Shown here in pieces: positions 63,907-64,000 of a DNA stretch of 64,000 nucleotides. The stretch is taken from the NCBI RefSeq assembly GCF_003402975.1, contig NZ_QURB01000006.1, positions 62,001 to 126,000 on the forward strand, read 5' to 3'. Both the position numbers and the translations under genes were made by a program. Below the pieces are notes generated by a model. That model did no database searches and was not told the DNA's origin. It saw nothing but the letters and a program-made list of their open reading frames with translations. This stretch comes from Brumimicrobium aurantiacum (GTDB lineage Bacteria > Bacteroidota > Bacteroidia > Flavobacteriales_D > Crocinitomicaceae). Positions within the stretch are counted from its first letter, which is position 1. Each line of letters starts with the position of its first letter.

Positions 63907-64000
63907 ATGAAAGCACTCAAAGGAATACTCATTGGAATTGTGGTAATAGCTGTTTTGCTATTTGCAGGACTGTATGCGTTAGAGTCTTATATTGAAAAAC
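63907..64000 (+). CDS. Start of a membrane-anchored protein, cut by right edge
   Basis: Only 31 residues are visible. They begin MKALKGILIGIVVIAVLLFA, one membrane anchor, then GLYALESYIEK. No family can be assigned. The frame is open to the window end. Confidence 0.6.
   Translation, partial: MKALKGILIGIVVIAVLLFAGLYALESYIEK

Noticed and set aside
1-64000. Mobile elements, prophage genes, tRNA genes
   Set aside because: No transposase, integrase, phage structural gene or recognisable tRNA was seen when reading the sequence; a tRNA scan was not possible.

Overview
The window is AT-rich chromosomal DNA from a member of the Bacteroidota, most likely a Flavobacteriales bacterium. Four proteins end in a type IX secretion (T9SS) sorting domain, and the T9SS component PorQ is encoded here. 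Many promoters match the Bacteroidota -7 element TAnnTTTG. Other phylum markers are TamB-like, LptD-like and MlaD envelope genes, an ECF sigma factor paired with an anti-sigma/beta-barrel protein, and several small conserved flavobacterial families. I see no transposase, prophage, CRISPR array, tRNA or rRNA. One structural RNA, RNase P RNA, is clear.

Layout. 1-6432 (minus): a tamB-like gene cut by the left edge, a secreted protein made of six 20-residue repeats, a palindrome-rich intergenic block, and a protein with two tandem divergent SUMF1/GldK-like units. 6599-14094: a YkgJ-like gene, an AraC regulator divergent from an aldehyde dehydrogenase/DUF779 pair, a PKD-domain T9SS cargo, a small membrane protein, a YiiX-like lipoprotein and a second T9SS cargo. 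14179-19442: clpB, a thioredoxin-like protein, and an Lrp regulator divergent from a Cys/Met-metabolism PLP enzyme. 19582-24764: two secreted proteins facing a compact five-gene minus operon of corA, a RimB-like retropepsin, rimK, an AstE/aspartoacylase-like gene and truC.

25148-34959: a SiaB-like kinase gene, cinA, DUF4197, a nucleoside phosphorylase, a receiver-only regulator, porQ, a phosphoesterase, a chalcone-isomerase-like protein, small lipoproteins, threonine aldolase and an O-methyltransferase. rnpB follows at 34989-35355 (minus). 35375-39460 (minus) holds a translationally coupled sigma/anti-sigma-barrel/lipoprotein operon with a T9SS cargo downstream. 39666-48262: sixA, a mini UVR-motif protein, lptD divergent from amiC, then mlaD, a split Hdr/EMO-like membrane iron-sulfur pair and a conserved small protein. 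48347-55489 is housekeeping: thiolase, DUF3078, aroA, a GreA-like protein, 5-FTHF cyclo-ligase, ybaB, accA and ispE. 55493-64000: an FG-GAP T9SS cargo, an amidohydrolase lipoprotein, a WG-repeat lipoprotein/TonB-like/O-antigen-ligase-like operon, and the start of one more gene.

Common themes are envelope biogenesis (TamB, LptD, MlaD, AmiC, ligase, TonB) and T9SS export. I found no complete, obviously new defence or mobile system. The most unusual items are the duplicated SUMF1-like protein, the alternating 20-residue repeat protein, the palindromic block beside it, the sigma/anti-sigma-barrel operon and the RimK writer/eraser operon.
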